DNA of 48,099 nucleotides from Clostridia bacterium (GCA_017625675.1 JAGAKK010000039.1:1-48099); one strand, 5' to 3'. Numbered from the stretch's first letter, positions 25,961 to 34,510 are shown. Numbers and translations: made by a program. Notes: a model not told the origin generated them from the sequence alone.

Positions 25961-26967
25961 TGACCCTCCCCGTCGTTTTTCTTTCCGCTGCCTTCGGCGA
26001 TAAGAGAATTAAAGAAATCTTCGCTGTAATTTCTCTGAGAAAACTCACTTCCCTTGCCGGAAGGCTTTCTTTGTCCATCCGCCCCGGCATTTGCGTTTCC
26101 GCTTCCTTTTTTATTTTTTTCAAGAAATTCCCGTATCTTCCCGGCATCGGTAAGACCTGCGTTATACCAGGTAGAAAGCACCTTATCAAAAGCTCCGATG
26201 GTAGGGTTATTGAACTTGGTCCAATCAAGCACCAGCGAAAGCTCTGCTTCGCCGTATCCGTAATCATAGAGCCATTTTTTGATAACTGAAATCTCACTAT
26301 CCATAAAGGGCGCGCTGCGATTCATTTTCCGCTTTATGAAATCAATAAATCCGTTAAGAACGTTTCTCTTCCCCAGATATTCCTCAAGGTCCTCAGTATT
26401 TTTTATATTCTCAGAAATCCAGTTTTCCGCCACCTTCTCAACGTACGCTTTTTTCAAAGGTCCTACGCAATATTGCTCGCAATGCTCAAACAAAAGCAAT
26501 ATCACCTCAGGCTCCATCTTATTTCCCAGACGATGTATAAGATCAAACCAGCCTCGTATCATCTTTCCGCCAAAATACTTCGACTGTATTATATTAACGG
26601 CCTCAGAAAGCAATTTTTCCTTTTCATCACTTTGCACAGAAACCTCGGGACAGCCTGAAAAACTATTTCCCGAAAAGCACTTTCTCACTTCCGTGTCAAT
26701 AATGTCCGTTAAAATAATATCCTTTCCCTCAACTAAAATAAGGGCTTCTCTTTTCAGCTCGTCCACAGCCTTTTTAAGCCTCTCCGGGGAAAGACTAAGG
26801 GCCTTCATTATCCCTGTTTCGCTTGTATCATTTCTCCCCTGATACAGCACGCAAAGGTACAAATACACCTTAACAGCATCGCCCTCCAGCCTTGGCATAT
26901 ACTCTGTAACGAATTTATTATTCAATATAAAAGAACCGTAGCGATCGCTATCCTTGATAATTCTCAC
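25957..26967 (-). CDS. dnaD: DnaD domain primosomal protein
   Basis: A 336-residue protein. The N-terminal ~100 residues form a winged-helix-like domain (VKVYLYLCVLYQGRNDTSETGIMKALSLSPERLKKAVDELK). A DnaD/DnaB_2 domain follows at ~205-275 (ISVIKKWLYDYGYGEAELSL, GAFDKVLSTWYNAGLTD), and a flexible Asn/Gly/Lys-rich tail closes it. It remodels DNA and recruits the helicase loader at replication initiation and restart. It starts with GTG 26967, six bases after AGGAGAG, and overlaps dnaI. It could be the DnaB-like paralogue, since clostridia often carry one such protein. Confidence 0.85.
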   Translation of the reverse strand: MRIIKDSDRYGSFILNNKFVTEYMPRLEGDAVKVYLYLCVLYQGRNDTSETGIMKALSLSPERLKKAVDELKREALILVEGKDIILTDIIDTEVRKCFSGNSFSGCPEVSVQSDEKEKLLSEAVNIIQSKYFGGKMIRGWFDLIHRLGNKMEPEVILLLFEHCEQYCVGPLKKAYVEKVAENWISENIKNTEDLEEYLGKRNVLNGFIDFIKRKMNRSAPFMDSEISVIKKWLYDYGYGEAELSLVLDWTKFNNPTIGAFDKVLSTWYNAGLTDAGKIREFLEKNKKGSGNANAGADGQRKPSGKGSEFSQRNYSEDFFNSLIAEGSGKKNDGEGQ

Positions 26968-27001
26968 AAAAATCTCTCCTGTCTGTCTACGGAGTCACTT
27001 C

Positions 27002-28018
27002 TTAAACCAACGGAGATGCGGCAACCTTTACCGCATGTATAACAAATCTTCCGTTAATATTGTTGTAATTATGGCAAGTTGAAAGCGTAAGAACATCACT
27101 TTCCGCCGTCAACTCATAGTCAACCTTATGACGGGAATCGCTTTTCAATTCGTTGATAAATTTAACGTACTCTTCATCATTTTCAAAAGTGGTTTTTATG
27201 TAGTAGTTGTCCGTAGTGGTTTCATAAGCGGAAAATATCTTCCATGCAATAACCTCTTTTGCAGAGAAAGTGTATATGGTATCGTGCTCATAAAAGAACT
27301 TCTTATCAGCATAATTTTTCAGATTTCCGAACATAGTACCGTTCTGCATATTATGTCCGTAAACTATATTGTGCCCTTTAAGAGTTTCCCTGTCGTTTCT
27401 GAAATCCATAAACAAGGTGCCGGAAATGTTATCCTCCCCATCCATGTTACGCCTCAGATAATAGTCGTTATCGGCACCCTGCACAACGGGGTAGTCAATA
27501 ACAAAGCCGCCCATCTCCATGTATATGTAATATACAAAGTCAGGATATGCCTCGCCAAACTGCGCCACAGCCATAGGGTCGTACACGTCAGGATAATCAA
27601 GAGATTCTACAGGCAGTCCATTCTCTGTCTTGATTTCGGGGTACAAGGGAGTATCCCGTTTACTGAGCACTTCATTAGGCACTGCCACCACGCCAAAGCT
27701 TTCCTTTTGGCCCAGATCATAATCTATATCGGTATAGTAATCGTATACCTTGTCAATGATAACAGCAAGAGACGCAACCATAACGATAAGAGCAGTTATC
27801 CTGATGATAAGATTTGCGTCAATTATCTTCTTTTTCTTTGCAGTTTTCTTACCCTTTTTGGATTTTTTATTTTTATTCTTTTTAGCGTCCAGAAATGCTG
27901 TTTTAAGTTCTTCTTTATATTCTTCAGTTAAAACAATATGATGAGAGTATTTTTCAGGCAAACGAAATGCCTTTTTGTTTTTTTCTGAATAATAAAAGGT
28001 TATTTTTTTATTTGCCAT
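27002..28018 (-). CDS. Class B sortase
   Basis: A 338-residue transpeptidase. A Lys-rich cytoplasmic stretch (~45-65) is followed by one membrane helix (~66-89) and the sortase barrel. Catalytic residues are His222 in YGHNM, Cys315 in TLSTC and Arg324 in GRFVIHA. The NDYYLRRNMDG and GTLFMDFRND segments are class B hallmarks. Class B enzymes attach proteins, often haem-transport or pilus components, to the wall; no substrate with a sorting signal is seen in this window. ATG 28018 lies six bases after AAGGAGG. Its promoter probably also drives dnaD-dnaI, 34 bases downstream. Confidence 0.9.
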   Translation of the reverse strand: MANKKITFYYSEKNKKAFRLPEKYSHHIVLTEEYKEELKTAFLDAKKNKNKKSKKGKKTAKKKKIIDANLIIRITALIVMVASLAVIIDKVYDYYTDIDYDLGQKESFGVVAVPNEVLSKRDTPLYPEIKTENGLPVESLDYPDVYDPMAVAQFGEAYPDFVYYIYMEMGGFVIDYPVVQGADNDYYLRRNMDGEDNISGTLFMDFRNDRETLKGHNIVYGHNMQNGTMFGNLKNYADKKFFYEHDTIYTFSAKEVIAWKIFSAYETTTDNYYIKTTFENDEEYVKFINELKSDSRHKVDYELTAESDVLTLSTCHNYNNINGRFVIHAVKVAASPLV

Positions 28019-28049
28019 AAAAGTCCTCCTTTTCACACATACTACGATA

Positions 28050-28078
28050 ATAATACAACATTTTCAGACTAAGGTCAA
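28050..28078 (-). promoter_or_regulatory. Promoter of the sortase-dnaD-dnaI unit
   Basis: Minus-strand TTGACC (28073-28078), 17-bp spacer, TATTAT (28050-28055), 31 bases upstream of the sortase ATG. Confidence 0.7.
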
Positions 28079-28112
28079 CAGACTTTCGATGCCTTAATAT
28101 GGTAAAAAAAGA

Positions 28113-28132
28113 GATGCACAAAAATATGCATC
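28113..28132 (-). terminator. Terminator after the large foldase gene
   Basis: A six-bp stem (GATGCA / TGCATC) with an eight-base A/T loop, followed on the minus strand by TCTTTTTTTACC, 38 bases past the stop codon. Confidence 0.7.
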
Positions 28133-28170
28133 CCCTTTTAAACAATCATTATAATTTCTTTTACGCTGCA

Positions 28171-29991
28171 TTAAGCTTCCTTGGACTTTGTCTTGAAGTT
28201 CTTAACTACTTCGTCAACAATCTTCTGCTGATTATCAGCTTTTGTCTTGGAGATCTTATGCTTAGCTTCTGTTCTCTTTGTCTCGAGCTCAGCCTCAAGC
28301 TTGTCCTCACGAACTGCTGCATCAACATCGTCCTTTATGCAAGAAGTTTCCTTTACAGGGTTCTTGTCCTTATCTGTCTCGCCGGTAAGCCATACCTCAG
28401 AGTTTGTGTCAAGATCCTTGATGCCTACGCACTCTACAATGTAGATGTACTTGTCATCTTCAAGAAGAACAACCTTGGTCTTTACCTTGCCTTCGCCGAA
28501 ATCCTTCTTCTCGTCAAGAACAGACTCTACAGTGTACTTCTCATTGTCTGACTTAATGGAAGTGTGCTTGTCATCAGCCCATACGAGAGAATTTGCAAAA
28601 TCGTAAATCTCAAGCTTCTCTTTCTTGTTCTTTTCAGCCTCTTCCTTAGTGAACTCGTACTTTCCGCTGGTACTTGTAAAAAGATCACCGTCGTTCTTAG
28701 CAAGATCGGTAAGGGTTGCATCCTTGTACTCTTTGTACTTAGTAGTATCCTTATCATCTTCTTCCTTATCCTCTGAGGGCTTCGCTGTAGGAGCAGCTGT
28801 AGCACTTCCGGAAGGAGCTGTAGTAGCTGTTGCACTCTCTGTAGCAGAATCCTTTGCAGCATTAGTAGCAGCGTCAGTAGCAGGAGCCTCTGTAGCATCA
28901 GTCTTTTCAGTAGCAGATGCAGAAGGTGTAGCAGTAGCCAAGGGCTTTGCTGTGGAAGTAGTTGTGGAAGAAGTGGTACTCTTGTCCTCCTTGAAACCTT
29001 CGCCTGTGAACTTTCCGTTCTTAAGAAGCTGGTCATAAATACCTGTCATCTTTGTCTTGATGTCCTTCTTTGTTTCAAGAGCGTCAATAAGTTCATTGAT
29101 ATCCTTTGCATAATTCTTTGCAGCCTTTGCCTTATCGCTGTCCTTTACGAACTTCTCCTCTTCAACGTCCTTTTCAACCTTCTCTACGTAAGCCTTAAGA
29201 TCGTCAATGTACTTCTCGCTTTCCTCATCAAGATCCTCAAGCTTTGTATATTCCCCGGAAAGATCCTTGGGAAGCTCGGGCACCTCAGGAATTTCAGGAA
29301 GGGTGATAGCGTAAGTATTAAGAACTACCTTTCTGAAGGTGTCCTCTTCAGCAGTATACTTGTCCTTAATCTCAGTGTCTGATACGCTGTACTTCTCTTT
29401 CAATGCAGTTTCGTAATCAGAGATTACTCTGTCCTGAAGAGCATACTTTCTGTACTGTGAAAGATCCATACCGTTAGTCATATAAGAGATAAAATCGTTA
29501 TATGAAAAACTGTACTGGTTCATACCGTACTGCTGGAGAAAATATGAATAAGTGTTCTGAAGCTGAACGTCCAGCTCATCATAATAATCATTTCTCTCAA
29601 AAATGTTCATGCCGTAGCCTGCTTTTTTTGCAAGAAGGTAATTAGCCTTCCAGTCGCAAGCATCCTCAAGAGCTTCCTTCTTCGCTTCAGCAATCTTCTC
29701 GTCAGTCCAGAACTTAATAGCATCAAAGTCCTCGTCTTCTTCAAGGGCATCCTCAGCTTCTGTCTGCATTTCTTCCATAACAACACCGAGGAAGTTCTTA
29801 TACTCGTAGGTCATAACGCGCTTGCCGTCTACTTTACAAACATAGCTGTTGTTATAAGAAACGATTCCCATAATCGCAACCAGAATAGCAACTACACCAA
29901 CAACTGATGCCGCTATGATCTTTATCAACTTATCATCATAAGTCGACACTTTCTTTTTCTTCTTTAAATTTTTTGCTTTGCTTTTAGCCAA
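28171..29991 (-). CDS. Large membrane-anchored SurA/PrsA-like foldase with Ser/Thr/Ala linker
   Basis: A 606-residue protein. A Lys-rich N-terminus precedes a membrane helix (22-44), then a helix-rich region (~48-335) with the SurA_N-like opening VCKVDGKRVMTYEYKNFLG and a long acidic coiled coil. Residues ~337-415 are low complexity (Ser/Thr/Ala/Pro/Asp), and ~416-606 form a second charged domain whose start resembles a split parvulin segment. PrsA/SurA proteins fold exported proteins between membrane and wall; catalytic parvulin residues are not evident. The inferred start is TTG 29991, nine bases after AAGGCGG, unusual for so long a gene. Monocistronic between promoter and terminator. Confidence 0.6.
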   Translation of the reverse strand: MAKSKAKNLKKKKKVSTYDDKLIKIIAASVVGVVAILVAIMGIVSYNNSYVCKVDGKRVMTYEYKNFLGVVMEEMQTEAEDALEEDEDFDAIKFWTDEKIAEAKKEALEDACDWKANYLLAKKAGYGMNIFERNDYYDELDVQLQNTYSYFLQQYGMNQYSFSYNDFISYMTNGMDLSQYRKYALQDRVISDYETALKEKYSVSDTEIKDKYTAEEDTFRKVVLNTYAITLPEIPEVPELPKDLSGEYTKLEDLDEESEKYIDDLKAYVEKVEKDVEEEKFVKDSDKAKAAKNYAKDINELIDALETKKDIKTKMTGIYDQLLKNGKFTGEGFKEDKSTTSSTTTSTAKPLATATPSASATEKTDATEAPATDAATNAAKDSATESATATTAPSGSATAAPTAKPSEDKEEDDKDTTKYKEYKDATLTDLAKNDGDLFTSTSGKYEFTKEEAEKNKKEKLEIYDFANSLVWADDKHTSIKSDNEKYTVESVLDEKKDFGEGKVKTKVVLLEDDKYIYIVECVGIKDLDTNSEVWLTGETDKDKNPVKETSCIKDDVDAAVREDKLEAELETKRTEAKHKISKTKADNQQKIVDEVVKNFKTKSKEA

Positions 29992-30049
29992 ATGAATCTA
30001 CCGCCTTTTTATATTATGGTTTTAATTTATTTGCAAACATGCTCTTAAC

Positions 30050-30078
30050 ATTGTACCCTATTCTTTTCGTTTTGGCAA
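30050..30078 (-). promoter_or_regulatory. Promoter for the large foldase gene
   Basis: Minus-strand TTGCCA (30073-30078), 17-bp spacer, TACAAT (30050-30055), giving a leader of about 50 bases before the TTG start. Confidence 0.65.
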
Positions 30079-30198
30079 ATCTTTTTTTCATATTATAAGA
30101 TAAATTTTACTAAAAATCTTAAAATATCATTATTGCAACGTAATATTTTCAAATTCTGCGCATATAAATCTATTAAAAACTATGAAAGAAGGCTCAGA

Positions 30199-31020
30199 AT
30201 GAAATATCTACCGGATGGATATCACTTTTTTACGAAAATACAAGACAACCCTTCAAAAAATGAAGCAGGGAGCGGTGCGGCAGGCTTTTCACTTTTCAGA
30301 AAAAAGAACTTATTGATGATAGAGCCTTTCCCCGAGAGTCTTGCAGGCCTTGTATTAGCCGTAATATGCGACAATGAAAAAGGAGTTCCGCGTATTCACA
30401 CAATAGGACCATTCAGAAAAGGGCCTTTGAGATACCCCTTCTCCCCTGAAATGAATAGAATTGTCGCTGTTACAATGCTCAATAACGGGAAACCTGTTTT
30501 TGTGTCATTGCCCAAAGACTCCGGATTGAGTATTGAGGATGTTTTCAGCCGCAAAGCCGAAAAAACTGAAAATTCCGAAGAGAAGAAAACTATACAAAAT
30601 AATATCATTAACAAAATTCCGGAAAAACTACACTCATTTGACCCTTTCGGCACCACAAACCCTGCCTACAGCTGGCTTGTCTGCACTTCGGAAGCACTGT
30701 TTAAAAACGAACTAACAGCAAGGGACATTACCCTTCCCGTAAGTCTTGAAGGCAACGCCCTCAAAGCCATTACAGACTATAAACATATTCTTTTCGGAAA
30801 CTACACAGAAGAAGTGTCAAAGCGAGAATTTTTCATTATCGGCGTGCCTACGAAATCGCAGGAAATTTCCTGTGCCTACAACGAAAAATATAATGCGGCA
30901 AGATACGTTGAAGTCAGTTATCATTACGGTGTCAGAACCTACAATGGCTATCACCTTTATTACGTGGACAAAAAAAGCACCGCCCTGGTAAAGGTAGTGC
31001 TAAAAAATAAAAATCAATAA
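30199..31020 (+). CDS. Uncharacterised protein, possibly DUF6128-like
   Basis: A 273-residue soluble protein I do not recognise firmly. The N-terminal half includes GAAGFSLFRKKNLLMIEPFPESLAGLVLAVICDNEKG and RIHTIGPFRKGPLRYPFSPEMNR-type segments; residues ~105-130 are a Lys/Glu linker. The C-terminus has HILFGNYTEEVSKREFFIIGVPTKSQE and ends in GYHLYYVDKK. The layout (small beta-rich N-domain, linker, ILFGxY...FxIGVP C-domain) recalls DUF6128 proteins of Lachnospiraceae, a weak resemblance. No signal peptide or membrane helix. ATG 30199 follows AAGAAGG. It is convergent with patB, and its last codons encode the opposite-strand terminator. Confidence 0.5.
   Translation: MKYLPDGYHFFTKIQDNPSKNEAGSGAAGFSLFRKKNLLMIEPFPESLAGLVLAVICDNEKGVPRIHTIGPFRKGPLRYPFSPEMNRIVAVTMLNNGKPVFVSLPKDSGLSIEDVFSRKAEKTENSEEKKTIQNNIINKIPEKLHSFDPFGTTNPAYSWLVCTSEALFKNELTARDITLPVSLEGNALKAITDYKHILFGNYTEEVSKREFFIIGVPTKSQEISCAYNEKYNAARYVEVSYHYGVRTYNGYHLYYVDKKSTALVKVVLKNKNQ
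30976..31001 (-). terminator. Terminator of patB embedded in the 3' end of the convergent gene
   Basis: On the minus strand AGCACTACC / GGCGGTGCT (one wobble, one mismatch) with an eight-base loop is followed by seven T. It lies about 30 bases past the patB stop and inside the coding sequence of the plus-strand gene ending at 31020. Confidence 0.7.
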
Positions 31021-31031
31021 TCCGCTGCTTT

Positions 31032-32240
31032 TCAGCCGTTAAGGGCCTTGTCAAGCCTGTCGAAGGCCTCTTTTATCCTTGAAAAGGGTGATGCAAGGTT
31101 AAGCCTTATATGGCACTTGCCGCAAAAAGGTCTGCCGTCCTGCCAGCCTACGCCTACGTTCCAGCCTTTTTTCAGAAGTCCGTCCAAGGTTTCGCCGTGA
31201 TTTTCGCACCACTTTGTACAGTCAAGAAACATCATATACGTTCCCTGAGGCATTGACACCTCTATGCCTTTAAACTTTTCAGAGATGAAATCATAGGCAT
31301 ATTTTACGTTGTTCTGAATGACCTGACACAGCTCGTCAGTCCACTCCATACCCTCCTTGCAATACGCGCCGATAAGGGCGTGCATTGACAATACGTTTAC
31401 GGCATTGTAGCAAGAAAGAGATGACTCTTTTTCATGCCTGTCGCGAAGGGTTTTGTTATAAATTACGTGATAACTTCCCACAAGACCTGCAAGGCTGAAT
31501 GTCTTTGAGGGCGCATAGAGGGCAACGGTTCTGTTTTTTGCATCCTCGCTTATGCTCTGGGTGGGAATATGTTTATGACCCGGCAATATTATATCGGACC
31601 AGATTTCATCAGACACTACCTTAACGTCGTATTTCTTAAAAAGATCCATTGCTGTCTCAAGCTCCTCACGGGTCCAGACTCTTCCTGTGGGATTGTGTGG
31701 AGAACACATTATAGCGGCGTGTATCTTGTTCTCAACGATTTTCTTTTCCATATCAGAAACGTCCATCCGCCATACGCCGTCCCCATCCTTAACCAAGGGA
31801 CTTCTCACAATCTTGTACCCGTTATTTTCGAGGCATTCGTTAAATCCGATATACGTAGGAGAATGAACCAGCACTGCGCTGCCTTTTGAACACATAGTGT
31901 TAAGGGCAGAAATCACGCCTCCCAGAACACCGTTTTCGTACCCGATATGCTCTTTTTCAAGGCCTTCTACGCCGTTTCGTATCTTTTGCCAATTAATTAT
32001 TGCATCAAAATACTCTTGCCTTGGGCCGAAATACCCAAAACACGGATGGCTTATCCTCTTGGTAATCGCTTCTGTAATCCCCGGAAACACGGGAAAATTC
32101 ATATCTGCCACCCACATTGGAATAAAATCATATTTTTCGCGGTCACAGCCTTCGTCTCTCGGGAAGAATTCATCCTCAAGGTCCAGCGCCTCTGCGTCCA
32201 TCCCTTTTCTGTAAAGTATTGTCGTAAAATCATATTTCAT
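31032..32240 (-). CDS. patB: MalY/PatB family PLP-dependent aminotransferase (cystathionine beta-lyase type)
   Basis: A 402-residue fold-type I PLP enzyme of the MalY/PatB group, which cleaves cystathionine and other beta-C-S substrates to thiol, pyruvate and ammonia. Visible: IPMWVADMNFP near 40-50, GVISALNTMC near 108-117, SPHNPTGR near 180-187, SDEIWSDI near 210-217 and the PLP-binding Lys246 in PSKTFSLAGL. Length is normal. ATG 32240 lies five bases after AAGGTG, which is formed by the last codons of the RelE-like toxin gene (stop at 32245), so expression is probably tied to that module. The gene symbol is by family. Confidence 0.85.
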   Translation of the reverse strand: MKYDFTTILYRKGMDAEALDLEDEFFPRDEGCDREKYDFIPMWVADMNFPVFPGITEAITKRISHPCFGYFGPRQEYFDAIINWQKIRNGVEGLEKEHIGYENGVLGGVISALNTMCSKGSAVLVHSPTYIGFNECLENNGYKIVRSPLVKDGDGVWRMDVSDMEKKIVENKIHAAIMCSPHNPTGRVWTREELETAMDLFKKYDVKVVSDEIWSDIILPGHKHIPTQSISEDAKNRTVALYAPSKTFSLAGLVGSYHVIYNKTLRDRHEKESSLSCYNAVNVLSMHALIGAYCKEGMEWTDELCQVIQNNVKYAYDFISEKFKGIEVSMPQGTYMMFLDCTKWCENHGETLDGLLKKGWNVGVGWQDGRPFCGKCHIRLNLASPFSRIKEAFDRLDKALNG

Positions 32241-32244
32241 AAAA

Positions 32245-32538
32245 TCACCTTATGTATTTCTTCAATTGTTCATAAAAATTCTCACGGGTACCGGCCATAA
32301 TTACAACGATAATCTCATCCCCTGCCCGTTCAACGATATACGCAATTTCGTAGTTTGTCCTATTATAGTACACATCATAACAATATATACCGTTAAGGTC
32401 ACCTTTTTTTGCCTCCCCAACGGTATAGTCTTCACGAATTGCGTCAATTGCTTCTTTGATTTTCTGTTTAAGTGCTTTGTCTTTTATTTTGCGTATAAAC
32501 TTTTCTGCAGGCGGAAGAAAGCGAACTTCTCTCACCAC
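32245..32538 (-). CDS. RelE/ParE-superfamily toxin
   Basis: About 97 residues with the RelE/YafQ fold order: VREVRFLPPAEKFIRKI, then KIKEAIDAIREDY, DLNGIYCYDVYYNRTNYEIAYIV and a last strand EIIVVIMAGTRENFYEQL. Members are mRNA interferases. The start is taken as GTG 32538 (or the adjacent GTG 32535), directly after the antitoxin stop and behind an AGGAGGAG formed by its last Glu codons; an in-frame ATG at 32553 would place the start within that site. It ends four bases before the patB start. Confidence 0.8.
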   Translation of the reverse strand: MVREVRFLPPAEKFIRKIKDKALKQKIKEAIDAIREDYTVGEAKKGDLNGIYCYDVYYNRTNYEIAYIVERAGDEIIVVIMAGTRENFYEQLKKYIR

Positions 32539-32539
32539 T

Positions 32540-32911
32540 TTACTCCTCCTCATCAAACAAATCACTGTACGAACAGCCGTCTTTCTTTCCCTGCGCCACA
32601 GCCTTAGCCTCATTTATCATTTTTTCTACAGCAGGCCTTATCTCTCTTTGCTTTTTCTTAAACTCAGAAAGCAACTGTTCTCCACTGTAGCCTTGTGAAA
32701 TAAGCTCTCCCAATATCTGTTCAGCAAATTCACCACCGCCATCCCGTACAGGACGAATAAGAATGTGATTTTCACACAAAATGCACTCCGCTTCACCTTC
32801 AAAACCTAAAGCCGTAAAAAATTTCTGCGGAATGGTTATCTGCCTTTTAGGCGATATATTGATTCTTTTTGTCTCCATATCTTTTTTCTCACTTTTCAAA
32901 GCAGTAGGCAT
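32540..32911 (-). CDS. SpoVT/AbrB-fold antitoxin
   Basis: A 123-residue protein with a swapped-hairpin AbrB DNA-binding domain at ~12-58 (ETKRINISPKRQITIPQKFF, then GEAECILCENHILIRPV) and an acidic helical C-terminus (QLLSEFKKKQREIRPAVEKM to DLFDEEE) suited to wrapping the toxin. The module pairs an AbrB-type antitoxin with a RelE-type toxin, a known but less common pairing. ATG 32911 was chosen because AAGGAGGGGG lies seven bases upstream; a later ATG (32878) has no comparable site. Confidence 0.8.
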   Translation of the reverse strand: MPTALKSEKKDMETKRINISPKRQITIPQKFFTALGFEGEAECILCENHILIRPVRDGGGEFAEQILGELISQGYSGEQLLSEFKKKQREIRPAVEKMINEAKAVAQGKKDGCSYSDLFDEEE

Positions 32912-32967
32912 AAATCCCCCTCCTTATCATTATACTCAGCAACACTCTTCTTATTCACAAATTACAA

Positions 32968-32991
32968 AGTTTCCGAGTTTCTTGGTTTCTG
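32968..32991 (-). repeat. Three tandem 8-bp boxes, candidate operator of the AbrB/RelE module
   Basis: Minus strand carries CAGAAACC, AAGAAACT and CGGAAACT back to back (consensus nRGAAACY), immediately downstream of the -10 box. They are in register with a single face-repeating protein array and are the obvious candidate sites for AbrB-type autorepression. Confidence 0.6.
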
Positions 32992-32996
32992 AGAAT

Positions 32997-33025
32997 ATTA
33001 TATGATATGCTAAAAAACTTGTCAA
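32997..33025 (-). promoter_or_regulatory. Perfect-consensus promoter of the AbrB/RelE-patB unit
   Basis: Minus-strand TTGACA (33020-33025), 17-bp spacer, TATAAT (32997-33002): both hexamers match the sigma-A consensus. It begins four bases past the hemZ stop codon. Confidence 0.85.
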
Positions 33026-33028
33026 GGA

Positions 33029-34510
33029 CTATATAGTTTCCAGGCACTCTTTTTTCCTGCCCATCATTACGTCATAGCGCTCCAGATATTCAGGAACACC
33101 TTTCATATTAAAGCTTCGCACAATATTACCGTCTGCAGACACAAATTTCGAAACAGCCCCGCAGCCGCAGGCAATTATCGTCTGGTCCTCCTCCATTATG
33201 TGGATGTTATAAGGACTTTCACAACCGGGTCTGCAGTAGCACACGTTCTCGTGATTTCCCAGCTGATTCTTCTGTCTGTACATATAAAACGGCTGCATTC
33301 CAAGTTTTCCCGCAAGCTCAGAAGCCTTTTCCGTCATGACCCCCGTAACGTCCGCCCTCAAGGACGCTTTTTCATTGTCGTCGTAACGAAGCTCAGAGGC
33401 TCTCTTTATACTCAAAGTATGAACAGTAAGGCTGTCCGGAGATAGTTTTTCAATAATATCAAGAGTGTGCATAAAATCCTCAACAGACTCTCCCGGAAGC
33501 CCTGCGATAAGGTCCATATTGATATTTTCAAAGCCTGCTCTCCTTGTAAGTTCAAAAGCCCTCACAGTGTCTTCGGTAGTGTGTTTCCGTCCGATTCGCT
33601 CCAATGTCTTCTCGTTCATCGTCTGAGGATTGACACTTATACGGCTCACTCCCGCAGCCTTTGCAACGGCAAGTTTTTCTTCATCAATGGAATCGGGACG
33701 CCCTGCCTCAAGAGCAAACTCAATCACACTTTCCCTGCCGGTTAAAGGAGCAAGCATATCAAGAAGCCTTTTAAGCTGCATTGCATTAAGCGCAGTTGGT
33801 GTGCCGCCGCCTATGTAAACACTCTCGATAATAAATTTGTCCCCCACAAGGTCCAGAGTGTCCTTGATTTCCCTTTCAAGCACGTCAAGGTACTCGTCCA
33901 CCCTTTTTTTATATTGACCTATGGGACTTGCCGCAAAGGAACAATAGGTGCACCTTGTAGGACAAAAAGGAATTCCCACGTAAAAGCCTGCCTTCCGGGG
34001 CTCTTTTTTCTGGGCCCCAATAAATGGATTCTGAACGTCAGTGGTTTTAAGGGCAAGCTCCGCCTTTTTCTCAGACATAAGATAAAAAGCTTTAAAATGA
34101 CTTTTAACGTCTTCCCTGCTAAAGCCCAAGCTGTATAACTTATTTACTATTTTCGTAGGTCTCACACCTGTCATGCAGCCCCAGGGGGACTCATAACCGT
34201 ACACCTCTGACAAAACCTTATAAAGATAGCGTTTCAGAAGATTTTCATTGGAAACATCCAGAAGCCCATCACAAAAAAGGCGGTCTGCCGCTTTTACGTC
34301 GGAAATCGCCTTTTCAATATTAATTTCATATACTGTACAAATATCGCTTAAAGAATCATCTTTTCCGTACACCCTGAGATATGCGTTTTCATCAAGGCCC
34401 GCCTCGCCGCAGAAAACCTCAGGCATTCCGAAGATATGGGAAAAAATCTGCATTGCCTCAAAATAATGCATCGGAAGCTGTTCTTTGCCACAATAAAATT
34501 CAACTTTCAC
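33029..34510 (-). CDS. hemZ: Coproporphyrinogen dehydrogenase-like radical SAM protein HemZ
   Basis: A 493-residue HemN/HemZ-family radical SAM protein. The cluster motif is Cys183, Cys187 and Cys190 in GIPFCPTRCTYCSF, followed by the family segments YIGGGTPTALNA and NMDLIAGLPGES. The extra ~170-residue N-terminal domain with WGCMTGVRPTKI is the HemZ hallmark. The name implies oxygen-independent coproporphyrinogen III oxidation, but the activity of clostridial HemZ is not certain. The start is uncertain: GTG 34510 with AAAAGG upstream is preferred; a TTG at 34531 would overlap the preceding MBL gene. Position behind relA-dtd-MBL is typical of clostridia. Confidence 0.85.
   Translation of the reverse strand: MKVEFYCGKEQLPMHYFEAMQIFSHIFGMPEVFCGEAGLDENAYLRVYGKDDSLSDICTVYEINIEKAISDVKAADRLFCDGLLDVSNENLLKRYLYKVLSEVYGYESPWGCMTGVRPTKIVNKLYSLGFSREDVKSHFKAFYLMSEKKAELALKTTDVQNPFIGAQKKEPRKAGFYVGIPFCPTRCTYCSFAASPIGQYKKRVDEYLDVLEREIKDTLDLVGDKFIIESVYIGGGTPTALNAMQLKRLLDMLAPLTGRESVIEFALEAGRPDSIDEEKLAVAKAAGVSRISVNPQTMNEKTLERIGRKHTTEDTVRAFELTRRAGFENINMDLIAGLPGESVEDFMHTLDIIEKLSPDSLTVHTLSIKRASELRYDDNEKASLRADVTGVMTEKASELAGKLGMQPFYMYRQKNQLGNHENVCYCRPGCESPYNIHIMEEDQTIIACGCGAVSKFVSADGNIVRSFNMKGVPEYLERYDVMMGRKKECLETI

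Noticed and set aside
28527..29038. Open frames overlapping the foldase linker on both strands
   Set aside because: They arise from low-complexity Ser/Thr/Ala codons of the real gene and have no ribosome binding sites.
32920..32930. A second TATAAT close to the AbrB-type antitoxin start
   Set aside because: It lies almost on the ribosome binding site and has no -35 box; the consensus promoter at 32997-33025 explains expression.
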